From contig JAPOVP010000080.1 in NCBI GenBank assembly GCA_026708085.1, forward strand, positions 1 to 64,000: 64,000 nucleotides of DNA, in the 5' to 3' direction. The DNA comes from Caldilineaceae bacterium. Its GTDB lineage: Bacteria; Chloroflexota; Anaerolineae; Caldilineales; Caldilineaceae. The notes below the pieces were generated by a model that was not told where the DNA came from, did no database searches, and saw nothing but the letters and a program-made list of their open reading frames with translations. The translations under genes were made by a program, and so were the position numbers. Positions 1-7,943 of this stretch are shown here, piece by piece (the first letter of the stretch is position 1; the number at the start of each line of letters is the position of its first letter).

Positions 1-2
1 CT

Positions 3-92
3 ACTGCTCGTAAACACGGCCTCAACGCCATTGATGCCATCCACAACGCCTTTCTAGAACAACCCTTCATCCCTGATACCTCTCAGGCTTAG
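3..92 (+). pseudogene. C-terminal fragment of an IS66-like transposase
   Basis: The reading frame open at the window edge gives 29 residues, including ARKHGLNAIDAIHNAFLEQP, then TAG. An Ala-Arg-Lys-x-Gly-x-Asn stretch followed by an Ala-rich helix and a Pro-Phe-Ile-Pro tail resembles the extreme C-terminus of IS66-family transposases. Only the tail is visible, so it may be the end of an intact gene outside the window or a remnant. It converges on the leftward gene at 89-181 and overlaps its stop codon. The family call is by resemblance of a short tail only. Confidence 0.45.
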
Positions 93-181
93 TAGTTACG
101 AAAGAAGCCAAAAGAGAAGACGACGGCAGAGGCCACAACTATGACAGCAATGGCAATGAGGAGGAGACGCTTGAGGTTCAT
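89..181 (-). CDS. 30-residue single-span membrane peptide
   Basis: ATG reads MNLKRLLLIAIAVIVVASAV and ends in FFRNY. It has one hydrophobic helix with two N-terminal basic residues. A CAGGAG Shine-Dalgarno lies about 8 bases upstream of this ATG. It follows the ABC permease gene (231-1481) by about 50 bases on the same strand and could be the last cistron of that operon. A longer in-frame ORF extends through the permease gene but is a shadow of it. No function is recognised. Several other tiny membrane proteins (5334-5510, 3857-4114) sit in the same block. Confidence 0.45.
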   Translation of the reverse strand: MNLKRLLLIAIAVIVVASAVVFSFGFFRNY

Positions 182-230
182 TGGGATGCTCCTGTCGATG
201 GAGGGCGGATGGCAGCGGGCCGCCATGCCG

Positions 231-1481
231 TCACTCATGGCGCAAGGCCTCGATCGGGTCCAGCCGGGTGGCGCGTATGGCCGGGTAAAGGCCGAAGAGA
301 AGGCCGCAGGCGGCGCTGACGCTGACGGCGGCTGCCAGGGAACCGGGTTCGATGAGCACGGCCAGTGGGAAGTCCGGGCTTGAGAAGCTCCTGGCGATTT
401 CCGCCAGGCCGTAGCTGACGGCGATGCCGATGAGGCCGCCAACGAGAGTCAACATGAGCGCTTCGGCCAGGAATTGAAGGAGTATATCGCGGTTGTGTGC
501 GCCGACGGCTTTGCGCAGGCCGATTTCTCTTGTGCGTTCGGTAACGGAGACGAGCATGATGTTCATAATGCCGATGCCGCCGACGAGGAGGCTGATGGCG
601 CCGATGCCGGCGAGGAAGGCCGTCAGGGTCGTGGCAACGGAGTTGGCGGTTTCGAGCAGCCAGGCCTGGCTGTCGACGGAGAAGTCGTTGGGATCGTCTT
701 CGGCGAGGGCGCGGCGCAGGCGCAGGGTCTGTTCGACCTGTCTGGCGGCGGCATCGATGCGTTCGATGCTCACGGCGTTGACGTGGATCGTGGAGACGGT
801 GTATTCACCGCGATGGCGGTGGGGGGTGTAAGCGGAGCGCAGGCGATCCTGCGCCACTGCCAAAGGGATGATGGCTCTGTCGTCCGTGTTGCCGAACCTG
901 TCCCAGACGCCTTTTCGGAGCACACCGACGACGGTATAGGGCTCGCGGTTGATGCGCAGGCTTTGCCCCACTGCTTTGGTACCCTCAAACAGCTTTTGGG
1001 CCACAGCCGCGCCGATGACAATGGACTTTGTCCTTTGCGCAATTTCGTCTTCGGTGAGAAAGCGTCCCTGGTCCATCTCCAGATTGTGAATGGCGGCATA
1101 GGCGGAGGTCGTGCCGACCACTTCGCTGTACCTGTTGTTGTCGCCGGCCACGAGATGGATATATCGCCTGTAGAGAGGGACGGCCTGGCCTATGTCGGGG
1201 TGAAGGGAGCGGTCGGAAAGGGCCGCGACGTCGGCCATCGTGAGCGGCTGACCGGATGTCCAGGTCTGGTCGGAGTACGAGCCGGATTCGACGTTGAGAA
1301 TCGTGAGGCCTTCGCTGGCGATCTGCTGCATGATGTCGGCCGACGCGCCGCGGCCGATGCCCAAGGTGGTCAGAACGGAGGCCACACCGATGATGATGCC
1401 CAACATGGTGAGGATGGAGCGCATTTTGCGGGCGGCGATGTTTTCGGCGGCAAGCGGGAAGTATTTCAACAGTCTCACCAC
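231..1481 (-). CDS. MacB/FtsX-type ABC transporter permease
   Basis: A 416-residue inner-membrane permease of the MacB type. An N-terminal segment with one membrane span (KMRSILTMLGIIIGVASVL, about residues 20-40) is followed by an extracytoplasmic MacB-PCD-like domain (about 45-270). The C-terminal FtsX domain has three spans and the typical sequences SLLVGGIGIMNIMLVSVTER and REIGLRKAVGA. The start is GTG with GGAGG six bases upstream. It lies 46 bases downstream of its ATPase partner (1528-2310). MacB-type systems export peptides, lipids or drugs or transmit mechanical signals; the substrate here is unknown. No periplasmic adaptor gene is next to it, as expected for a monoderm or Chloroflexota-like envelope. 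Confidence 0.9.
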   Translation of the reverse strand: MVRLLKYFPLAAENIAARKMRSILTMLGIIIGVASVLTTLGIGRGASADIMQQIASEGLTILNVESGSYSDQTWTSGQPLTMADVAALSDRSLHPDIGQAVPLYRRYIHLVAGDNNRYSEVVGTTSAYAAIHNLEMDQGRFLTEDEIAQRTKSIVIGAAVAQKLFEGTKAVGQSLRINREPYTVVGVLRKGVWDRFGNTDDRAIIPLAVAQDRLRSAYTPHRHRGEYTVSTIHVNAVSIERIDAAARQVEQTLRLRRALAEDDPNDFSVDSQAWLLETANSVATTLTAFLAGIGAISLLVGGIGIMNIMLVSVTERTREIGLRKAVGAHNRDILLQFLAEALMLTLVGGLIGIAVSYGLAEIARSFSSPDFPLAVLIEPGSLAAAVSVSAACGLLFGLYPAIRATRLDPIEALRHE

Positions 1482-1527
1482 AGGTATCCTCCGGCTTAGC
1501 TGATGGCAGCCATACGGGATGTGTTTT

Positions 1528-2310
1528 TCACGGCGCGGCGGCCGGAGCCGGCCGCCGCTCGTCGGAGATGACGGCGCCGTCGCGCAGGGTGATTATGCGC
1601 CGGGCCCTGGCCGCGATCTCGCGATCGTGGGTGACGATCACGAGTGTCAGTCCTTCGAGATGCCGTTGCTCAAAGAGGGCCATCACCTCTTCACCGGTAC
1701 GCGTGTCGATTGCGCCGGTTGGCTCATCGGCAAGAAGGAGGGAGGGGCTGTTGACGAGGGCGCGGGCGATGGCCACTCTCTGGCGCTGTCCTCCTGACAG
1801 CTCTTCGGGTCTGTGGCCGGCTCGACCGGCCAGGCCGACCTGCGCCAGGGCTTCCAGGGCGCGGCGGCGCGACTCCTTGCGGGAGAGGCCGGCATAGAAG
1901 AGAGGGAGTTCCGCCTGGCGGCGGGCTGTCGCACGCGCCAGGAGATTGAACTCCTGAAAGACGAAGCCGATCTCCCTGTTTCTCAGAGCGGTGCGCTGTC
2001 GGTCGGTCAGTTCGCCGGCGTCCTGCTCGCGGATGCGATATGTGCCCTCGGTGGGCCGGTCGAGCAGGCCGAGGATGTTGAGAAGGGTGCTCTTGCCGGA
2101 GCCGCTGGCGCCGACGACGGCAACGTATTCACCGCGGTCGATGGTCAGGGAGACGTTCTTGAGGGCGTGCAGGGCGGCGCCGCCGATGTGGTAGGTCCTG
2201 GTCAGGTTGCGAATCTCGATGGCGGCGGACCGCCCGTTGCCGATCAGGGGCGACGGGCCGGCCGGTTGTCTCATTTCGGGAATCACCGGCGCAGCTGTCT
2301 CCTGGCTCAT
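1528..2310 (-). CDS. MacB/LolD-type ABC transporter ATP-binding protein
   Basis: A 260-residue ABC ATPase. Walker A is GASGSGKS (about residues 67-74), the Q-loop is FVFQEFNLL, the signature LSGGQRQRVAIARAL and Walker B LLLADEPTGAID, with an H-loop VTHD. The start MSQETAAPV was chosen because GGAG lies about 8 bases upstream; the frame extends 32 codons further without a site. It immediately precedes the permease, giving a classical two-gene exporter. The N-terminal 30 residues before the ABC fold are low-complexity and variable. It overlaps nothing, but starts only 11 bases after the sulfatase gene ends (2322), so the two may be co-transcribed. Confidence 0.92.
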   Translation of the reverse strand: MSQETAAPVIPEMRQPAGPSPLIGNGRSAAIEIRNLTRTYHIGGAALHALKNVSLTIDRGEYVAVVGASGSGKSTLLNILGLLDRPTEGTYRIREQDAGELTDRQRTALRNREIGFVFQEFNLLARATARRQAELPLFYAGLSRKESRRRALEALAQVGLAGRAGHRPEELSGGQRQRVAIARALVNSPSLLLADEPTGAIDTRTGEEVMALFEQRHLEGLTLVIVTHDREIAARARRIITLRDGAVISDERRPAPAAAP

Positions 2311-2321
2311 TGGGATTTCTC

Positions 2322-3830
2322 CTATGGCTGAAGTCGAACTCGGCGCCCTGCATCGACTGTCAACTGGCGTTTCACCAAGGCTGACGATTGCATCAAACTC
2401 GAACACGTATAGCGGTCGATAGAAGATTGCCGAACTACTGGGTCTGGTCCTGCGGCGGCGATCCGCAGTGGCGGGTCGTGGGTGTTGGCGAGGCTGTGGT
2501 CCCCGGATTCAACGGCGACAGACCACATGTGCCGGGTCATCGCCTGAATTCTGTCGGCATGGGCCGGGTCCTGCGCCAGATTGTTCATCTCGAAGGGGTC
2601 TGCGGCCAGGTTGTAGAGCTCGTCGTAGTCGAAGCCGTTGTGGACGAACTTCCAGTCCCCGTCCCACAGGATGCGCTGGGTGAGAAGGTAGCGACCGCCG
2701 TAGTATTCGGCGAAGCCCTGCCGGCAGGCGGAGGTGTCATGGGGACTGGCCAGCAGGTGCGCGAAGGAGCTGCCGTCGATGTCTTCCAGCGGCTGCGCGC
2801 CGACCAGCTGCAGGAGTGTCTGGCCGACATCCTGCAGGCCGACGCGGGCGTCGCTCACCGCGGCGATCACGCCGGGCCCGGCCATCACGAGGGGGATGTT
2901 GTATACCTCTTCGAAGGCGCCGACGTTCTTGCAGTAGAGCCCGTGCGCGCCGAGAAGCTCGCCGTGATCGGACGTCATCACCACGATCGTGTTTTCGAGC
3001 TGGCCGGCGCGTTCCACGCGGTCCAGAAGGCGCCCGAACTGCCGGTCTATCTCGCTGATGGAGGCGTAGTAGCAGGCCGCGGCTTCGCGGTGTTCGCGAT
3101 CGGTCCAGCCGCGCCACACCTGCGCGGCGCGCTTGTAGAGATTGGGCTGGCCGCGCAGGTCGTGGCGGACACTGGGTTGCAGAGGGATCGAGTCGACGTC
3201 GTACCGGGCGAAGGCGTCCTGGTGGCAGTAAAAGGGGTCGTGGGGTTCGGTGAAACTGACGAAACAGCACCAGGGCGCGCTTGCGGCCAGGACCGCGTCC
3301 AGATAGGCGAGGGCGGCGTCGGTCTTTTGGCCCATTCCGCGCTGGCCGGCGGGCAGATCACAGACGCCGTAGAAGCGGTTGGGCCGGTAGCCGGGGGGAC
3401 CGTCGAGATGGCGCTCCAGCGAAAAGCTGGCGGCGTCCCAGTCGGGGTTATCAAGGAGCGCGCCCTGCGCTTGCCAGCCGAAGCGGGAGAGGTTGTTGGA
3501 GCGCTCCACATGCCATTTGCCGAAGTAGCCGGTGTCGTAGCCGACGGCAGCCAGCTGGTCGGCCCAGTGGAGATAGGGCGTGCGCAGCCTGGCCTGGTCA
3601 GTTTCGACGGTATGCTCGACAAAGAGGACGCCGTGGTTGTGGGGCAGGAGGCCGGTCATCAGGCTGGCGCGGGCGGGCGAGCAGGATGCGTTGGGCGTGT
3701 AGGCGCGGCGGAAGCGCACGCCTCCGGCGGCCAGCCGGTCCAGGTTGGGCGTCCCGCAGGGGTTGTCCGGTTCGAGGACGCGGGCCTGCATCTGGTCGGT
3801 CATGAGGAAGAGGATGTTGGGAGAAGACAT
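2322..3830 (-). CDS. Cys-type sulfatase
   Basis: A 502-residue arylsulfatase-superfamily hydrolase. The N-terminus NILFLMTDQM carries the first metal-binding Asp. The maturation motif C50-S-P-A-R54 would be converted to formylglycine, so a sulfatase-maturating enzyme is needed from elsewhere in the genome. The middle has TSDHGELLGAHGL, with the conserved second metal-site Asp and His. No signal peptide is visible, so the mature enzyme is probably cytoplasmic. The start is MSSPN, with GGAG 8 bases upstream, rather than the upstream in-frame Met. The last 60 residues lack obvious sulfatase features. Substrate (choline, carbohydrate or aryl sulfate) cannot be told. Confidence 0.9.
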   Translation of the reverse strand: MSSPNILFLMTDQMQARVLEPDNPCGTPNLDRLAAGGVRFRRAYTPNASCSPARASLMTGLLPHNHGVLFVEHTVETDQARLRTPYLHWADQLAAVGYDTGYFGKWHVERSNNLSRFGWQAQGALLDNPDWDAASFSLERHLDGPPGYRPNRFYGVCDLPAGQRGMGQKTDAALAYLDAVLAASAPWCCFVSFTEPHDPFYCHQDAFARYDVDSIPLQPSVRHDLRGQPNLYKRAAQVWRGWTDREHREAAACYYASISEIDRQFGRLLDRVERAGQLENTIVVMTSDHGELLGAHGLYCKNVGAFEEVYNIPLVMAGPGVIAAVSDARVGLQDVGQTLLQLVGAQPLEDIDGSSFAHLLASPHDTSACRQGFAEYYGGRYLLTQRILWDGDWKFVHNGFDYDELYNLAADPFEMNNLAQDPAHADRIQAMTRHMWSVAVESGDHSLANTHDPPLRIAAAGPDPVVRQSSIDRYTCSSLMQSSALVKRQLTVDAGRRVRLQP

Positions 3831-3856
3831 GTGAATTACTCCATTTGATCTCACCG

Positions 3857-4114
3857 TTATCCGAAAATTCCCGCGAGAAAGAAGGTGAGCCCGGCCAGGA
3901 TGACGACCCCAATCTTTATCAGAAACCATGTCACGCTGATCATGATGTAGATGACAATGCAGTTCCAGATCCAGACGGGCAGCGGCAGCGGGTTCGTCTG
4001 GAAATCGGTGATCAGGCTCCTGAGCGTTTGCCGGTCGGGTCGCCTTGACGGCCGGTTGTCGTCGGTGTAGCCGTCGTCATAGCCAGGAAGCAGGCCGAAT
4101 AAGGATTCATTCAT
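3857..4114 (-). CDS. Small membrane protein with YDDGYTDD acidic N-terminus
   Basis: An 85-residue protein. The N-terminal cytoplasmic part is acidic and basic (PGYDDGYTDDNRPSRRPDRQ), followed by DFQTNPLPLPVWIWNCI and a long hydrophobic stretch that can form two short spans or one hairpin. The start MNESLFGLLP is preceded by GGGAG 11 bases upstream; a Met 12 codons earlier has no site. It lies 26 bases upstream of the sulfatase. A decayed copy of this gene lies at 21577-21765 in the opposite orientation, where the TDFQTNPLPLPVW core is retained, which supports the frame. Function unknown. Confidence 0.6.
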   Translation of the reverse strand: MNESLFGLLPGYDDGYTDDNRPSRRPDRQTLRSLITDFQTNPLPLPVWIWNCIVIYIMISVTWFLIKIGVVILAGLTFFLAGIFG

Positions 4115-4298
4115 TCTGAAAGTTTCTCCCTTGCGCTTTGTCAACGACACGGGACAGTGATGTCATCGGCCGCTGTGCGAATTGTGCAGGCAGGGTTCAT
4201 ATTTCGTTCAGACGAACGCCTCGGTCATTGCGTACAGTGCGCAGCGGGCGAAACAGGCGGTGAAGGTGCGTCCGGGCCCCCTCCGGTTGTTTGTCTCC

Positions 4299-5063
4299 TT
4301 ACCGGAGCCTGTATGTGACCTGGAGTTGCATCGCCAGCGTGAGCTCCCCGATGCTGAAGGCGCCGGCGGAATCAGCCATGGCCATTTCGGAAAAGCTGTT
4401 GTCGAAGAAGCCGCCGCCGTGCCCGATGATTTCGCTGATTTCGGTCACTTCACCAACGGTTGCGCCTATCAGGGCGGCCAGCTCCTCGGCTTTGGCGCGG
4501 GCGTCGGCGACGGCCATGGCGCGGGCCTCAGACTCAAGAGAAGCCGGGTTTTCCAGGCTGAATCTGACGCTGCCGATGTCGTTGGCTCCGGCCCCGATGG
4601 CAGCATCGAGAACGCCGCCGATGTTGTCCAGATCGCGAATGGTGACATAGGCGGTATTGCGGACACGGTACTGCACCTGCTCCTCCGGCAGCAGGCCCTC
4701 CGGCCCGTAGCGCTCGGCGGAAATGTCGAAGTGTCTGGTCTGGATATCCTTCTCTTCGATGTTCTGCGCGAGCAGGGCGGCCTTAACCGCTTGCATGATG
4801 CCGCCGGCTTCAGAGCTGGCGTCTTTCACGGTTGAGCGGAGAACGACGACGCCGATCCTGGCGGCGGCAACGTCCGGTTCGATGTTGACCACGCCTTCGC
4901 CGACGACGGTCACGGACCGTGCGGAGGCGGAAGCGGTCGTCGTTTCGCTTGCCAGGGCGGCGGACGTCATATAGGGGGCAGCGACGAAGTACAGGACCGT
5001 CAGGGCAATTGCAGAGGTTGCAGCCAGGCAGATGGCTGTCGTGGTCCATTGTCTGCGTTGCAT
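4299..5063 (-). CDS. SIMPL-domain (DUF541) periplasmic/secreted protein
   Basis: A 254-residue SIMPL-family protein (YggE/DUF541). A signal-anchor (TTTAICLAATSAIALTVLYF) is followed by the typical start VTVVGEGVVNIEPDVA and then the family core with VKAALLAQNIEEKDIQT, YRVRNTAYVTIRDLDNIG and the Ala-rich helix AVADARAKAEELAALIGATV. The length is normal for the family. SIMPL proteins are extracytoplasmic and have been linked to oxidative-stress protection, without a known enzyme activity. The start MQRRQW has AAGGAG about 8 bases upstream. A second, frameshifted SIMPL gene lies at 5661-6248. Confidence 0.88.
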   Translation of the reverse strand: MQRRQWTTTAICLAATSAIALTVLYFVAAPYMTSAALASETTTASASARSVTVVGEGVVNIEPDVAAARIGVVVLRSTVKDASSEAGGIMQAVKAALLAQNIEEKDIQTRHFDISAERYGPEGLLPEEQVQYRVRNTAYVTIRDLDNIGGVLDAAIGAGANDIGSVRFSLENPASLESEARAMAVADARAKAEELAALIGATVGEVTEISEIIGHGGGFFDNSFSEMAMADSAGAFSIGELTLAMQLQVTYRLR

Positions 5064-5333
5064 CCGGATGTTCTCCTTGTGTAAGTATTTGCCCGACATG
5101 CGTTACAGAATGACGGGGAGTCGGATTTTCTGTACGCCCTTGGGATACTGCCGACGGCCTCTGCAACCTGTTAGAACGGCACAGGAATGGGCTGTAACGC
5201 ACTTACAGTGACAGACCTTATCAAAGACGCGAGAGCAGCCCATGTTCGAAAGAGAATCGCGGTGTGATGCCGCTTGGCGCCGGCTGAACGGCAGATGGGG
5301 AGCAGGGCGTTCGTTGAATCGGCGTCACTGGCT

Positions 5334-5510
5334 TCAACCGGCGGCCGGCGCCAAAGCGCCAATCAGTTCCAGCGCAGCCATCATGAATCCCAATACGGCC
5401 AGTACGGCCATCATGACAATCACGGCATGGCTGCGCCGTGTGGCGGCGCGCTCGGCAGACAGTTCGGATTCCAACTCGATACGCGTCATCGTCTTGAAGT
5501 CCCTGGCCAT
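5334..5510 (-). CDS. 58-residue single-span membrane protein
   Basis: Reads MARDFKTMTRIELESELSAE, then a basic stretch RAATRRSH and a hydrophobic helix VIVMMAVLAVLGFMMAALEL. It has an amphipathic cytoplasmic N-terminus and one membrane span. A very strong ribosome site (GGGAGGAGG) lies 5-6 bases before the ATG. It sits between two SIMPL genes on the same strand. The ribosome site and the first codons (MAxDFKxM) recur in the inverted copy at 21075, which supports both the frame and the start. No function recognised. Confidence 0.55.
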   Translation of the reverse strand: MARDFKTMTRIELESELSAERAATRRSHAVIVMMAVLAVLGFMMAALELIGALAPAAG

Positions 5511-5660
5511 GCGTCCTCCTCCCGGGTTCTTGTTCGGTTGCCTTGAACTTTCCCTAAGAAGGTCACGAAGATCGTGACGGGGCGAGCCGCGGCCGGGCCC
5601 AAGATTGCACCGATATGCGACAAGCCGGCGACACCGGGCCCGAGCAGCTCCGCTGGCTCG

Positions 5661-6248
5661 TCAGTTTTGGCGCGAGACTGCACCTGCATGCGTTTCGGAT
5701 TCAACCGCAGCCGGATCGGACAGGCTGAAATCGACGCTATAAATGTTGTTGGCGCCGGCGTCGATCGCAGCATCCAGCACGGCGTCGATGCTGTCCAGAT
5801 CCCGAATCGTAATGAGGAGGGTGTTGCTGGCGTGGTAACGCGTTTGATTTTCATTCCGCAGGCCGTCCGGACCCAGGCGTTCGGCAAAGATGTTGAGGTG
5901 ACTGATGCGGATATCCGATTCGTCGATGTTCTGGGCGACGAGCGCGGCCCATACATCTTCCATTACGGCCTGGGCGGCTGAAGTGGCTTCCTTCACGGTC
6001 GGACGCAGGATTTCCACGCCTATGGCCGCGGTTGCCACATTCGGTCCGATGCTGACGGTTCCCTTGCCTGCGGCGGTCACGGCGTGCGCGCCTGTCGAGG
6101 CCGGGGACTCTGTGCCCGTTGATGTCAGGAAGGCTGCGTCTGCCAGCACAGGCGGCGTTCCGGGAAGCATTACGAAGAGAGCGGTCAGGGCCAATGCCAG
6201 TATCATGCCGAGGTCAACTGCCATTCTGAATGGATTGGTGTCGGGCAT
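5661..6248 (-). CDS. SIMPL-domain protein, probably frameshifted and truncated
   Basis: The 195-residue ORF has a signal segment (VDLGMILALALTALFVML) and the N-terminal two-thirds of a SIMPL domain: VTAAGKGTVSIGPNVATAAI, AALVAQNIDESDIRI and NTLLITIRDLDSIDAVLDAA. It stops just after SDPAAVESE, where the paralogue at 4299-5063 continues into its Ala-rich helix. Another frame then carries SRAKTDEPAELLGPGVAGLS (about 5585-5690), which lines up with that helix. This indicates a frameshift near 5690 and a gene that once reached about 5560. It is the first gene leftward from the palindrome at 6358-6399. An even more decayed copy lies at 20791-21074. Confidence 0.7.
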   Translation of the reverse strand: MPDTNPFRMAVDLGMILALALTALFVMLPGTPPVLADAAFLTSTGTESPASTGAHAVTAAGKGTVSIGPNVATAAIGVEILRPTVKEATSAAQAVMEDVWAALVAQNIDESDIRISHLNIFAERLGPDGLRNENQTRYHASNTLLITIRDLDSIDAVLDAAIDAGANNIYSVDFSLSDPAAVESETHAGAVSRQN

Positions 6249-6357
6249 TGCAAGCCTCCTTTGCTTGGCCTCTATCGCCGGATTGTGCCAGCGCGAAAGG
6301 CACTATACACGTGTGGGGAACAGCATATGCCCCTGCAACGGGGTCTGGCCAGCGCAA

Positions 6358-6399
6358 ATATACCGATTTCGGCAGAGCGATGTACCGAAATCGGTATAT
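6358..6399. promoter_or_regulatory. Palindromic operator in a divergent promoter region
   Basis: Two perfect 15-base arms, ATATACCGATTTCGG and CCGAAATCGGTATAT, are separated by 12 bases. The site lies between the leftward SIMPL gene (start 6248) and the rightward XRE regulator gene (start 6494). That is the expected place for autoregulation by the XRE protein. The same 42-base site with four differences is kept at 20652-20693 in the inverted duplicate, while neighbouring coding sequence there has decayed. Binding by the 6494 product is inference. Confidence 0.65.
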
Positions 6400-6493
6400 A
6401 GCTTGACGAAAGTTCGTTTGGTGGAGGAATCAGCGGCTCGTATGCGGTCTCGTATCTGATTCGAGAGCGCTGGCAACGAGGAAGGGGGAGGGC

Positions 6494-7402
6494 GTGGAAC
6501 ACAAGGCTTTCGGCCAGATCGTGACTGCGTTGCGCAAGGAGCAGATCGACTTTGCCAGCGGGCACAGTTGGAGCCAGTATCGACTGGCCGACGAGACCGG
6601 ATTGACCGTGCGGATCGTGGGCAAGATCGAACGGGGCGAGCAGGCGCGGCTGGACAGGGAGATCCTGGAAGGACTGGCGCAGGCCTTTCAACTCACATCT
6701 TTCGAACGCCGCGAGTTCTTTGCCATGGCCAGCGAGGTGACGGACGCGGGGCTCGTGCGCGCCGCACTGGGCAGTGAAGAGGTGTTCACGCAGGTCTGGT
6801 CATTGCTGGACACCCTCTGCGCGCCGGCCTTCCTCATGGACCCCTTCGCCGATGTCATCGGCGTAAACCGCGCCCTGCTTGATTTTCACGACTTGAATCT
6901 GGCCCAACTCAAAGCTGCCCGGGAAACTGCCAGCGGGGCAAACAACATCGCTTTGCTCCTGGCTCCCGGTGGGCGCTTGCGCCAGATGTTGGGGCGCGGC
7001 TGGCGGCCGATCGCCCTCGCCAATGTGCAGCAGTGGCGGGCGATGACGCTGCGTTACCGGCACACGCCCCGCTTCCAGGAACTCTTCAGCGCCCTGTCCG
7101 CCTATCCTGACTTTTACGGGCTGTGGGCGGACAGCCACGAGGACGGTTACGACGATTACAGCCGTCTGCGCAGCTATTCCTACCTGCACGGCGCGCACGG
7201 GCCGGTCGTCTACACGGTCTTTACCAACACCAGCTTAAGCGGCTATGGGGAACTGTATCTCTCCACCTTTGTGCCCCAGGACCGCGTCACGACCTCTCTT
7301 TTCCAGGAGCTGGCGGGTAAGGGCGGCCAGGCGCTGTCTCTCGCCCCGTGGCCGAATCCCAGCCTGGACAGAGGGCGGGTAGCGGCAGGGGGAAGGGAAT
7401 AG
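6494..7402 (+). CDS. XRE-family regulator with a C-terminal ligand-binding-like domain
   Basis: A 302-residue regulator. An N-terminal helix-turn-helix (about residues 8-70; SQYRLADETGLTVRIVGKIE, then EGLAQAFQLTSFER) is followed by a long C-terminal domain. That domain contains CAPAFLMDPFADVIGVNRAL and RYRHTPRFQELFSALSAYPD, resembling the MmyB/PAS-like half of Xre regulators. The start is GTG behind a GGGGGAGGG stretch. It is divergent from the SIMPL/ABC/sulfatase block across a palindrome and probably controls itself and that block. A 34-codon in-frame deleted relic of the same gene lies at 20457-20561. The MmyB assignment is by resemblance. Confidence 0.8.
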   Translation: MEHKAFGQIVTALRKEQIDFASGHSWSQYRLADETGLTVRIVGKIERGEQARLDREILEGLAQAFQLTSFERREFFAMASEVTDAGLVRAALGSEEVFTQVWSLLDTLCAPAFLMDPFADVIGVNRALLDFHDLNLAQLKAARETASGANNIALLLAPGGRLRQMLGRGWRPIALANVQQWRAMTLRYRHTPRFQELFSALSAYPDFYGLWADSHEDGYDDYSRLRSYSYLHGAHGPVVYTVFTNTSLSGYGELYLSTFVPQDRVTTSLFQELAGKGGQALSLAPWPNPSLDRGRVAAGGRE

Positions 7403-7629
7403 GGGTTAGGGAGCAGGGAGTAATGAGAGGATTGGAACGAGGGCAGGCGGGTTGAGCACACTAATTCCAGACAAAAGGGATGTTGTCCGGCGTCAGCTGC
7501 CGTCATTGCCAGTGCCGGCGGGGAGGATGGCGGCGGGACGCGGAGAACTTCCAACTGCTTTTGATCCACGGAGGAACACAGAGGGGCGCGGAGAACGGCT
7601 TAACTGCTTTTGATCCGCGGAGGGGGCGC
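7403..7629. other. Intergenic stretch with repeated CGCGGAG motifs
   Basis: No gene is supported here. Two tandem segments (about 7560-7630) share the wording ACTGCTTTTGATCC(A/G)CGGAGG and GGGGCGCGGAGA. Variants of the same motif recur at 39597-39650 and 44096-44130. The pattern looks like a short dispersed intergenic repeat. Confidence 0.4.
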
Positions 7630-7850
7630 GGAGATCGATGTACTGTCTGACCGCGCCCTCGATAGCCGAACCGCTCTCTGGTCAGGGCGACCGACACAGT
7701 GTCAAATTCACCAAGTCGGTTAATTTGCGGGCAGTGCTGGCGTAGCCGGATTAAACGGTTTGCGTGATGGAAGTCAGGCCCCATGTTCGAGAGTGTGCTG
7801 CAGGCTTGGTGAATTGTTCCATCGATACACCTTAGCTCGTGGCCCAATCT
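7630..7850 (-). pseudogene. DUF3102-type gene remnant (copy 1)
   Basis: The leftward frame shows ANRLIRLRQHCPQINRLGEF followed by DTVSVALT. This matches the middle of the intact gene at 13229-13984 (HRFITLRKRYPEMSQVGTF, VQAALTD). A downstream piece corresponding to AIEGAVRQYI survives in another frame. The N-terminal part is missing or scrambled. It is the first of eight related loci, all on this strand. Confidence 0.6.
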
Positions 7851-7943
7851 TTGGGACCCACTTCATTTATCGTCTCCATAACAGGCGCATTCCGGTAGAA
7901 GAACCATCGGTCCTCCTACACCGTGCCGGAAAGGTCATCTTTC

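Noticed and set aside
2388..3848. 486-codon plus-strand ORF opposite the sulfatase
   Set aside because: Antisense shadow; the sulfatase motifs lie on the minus strand.
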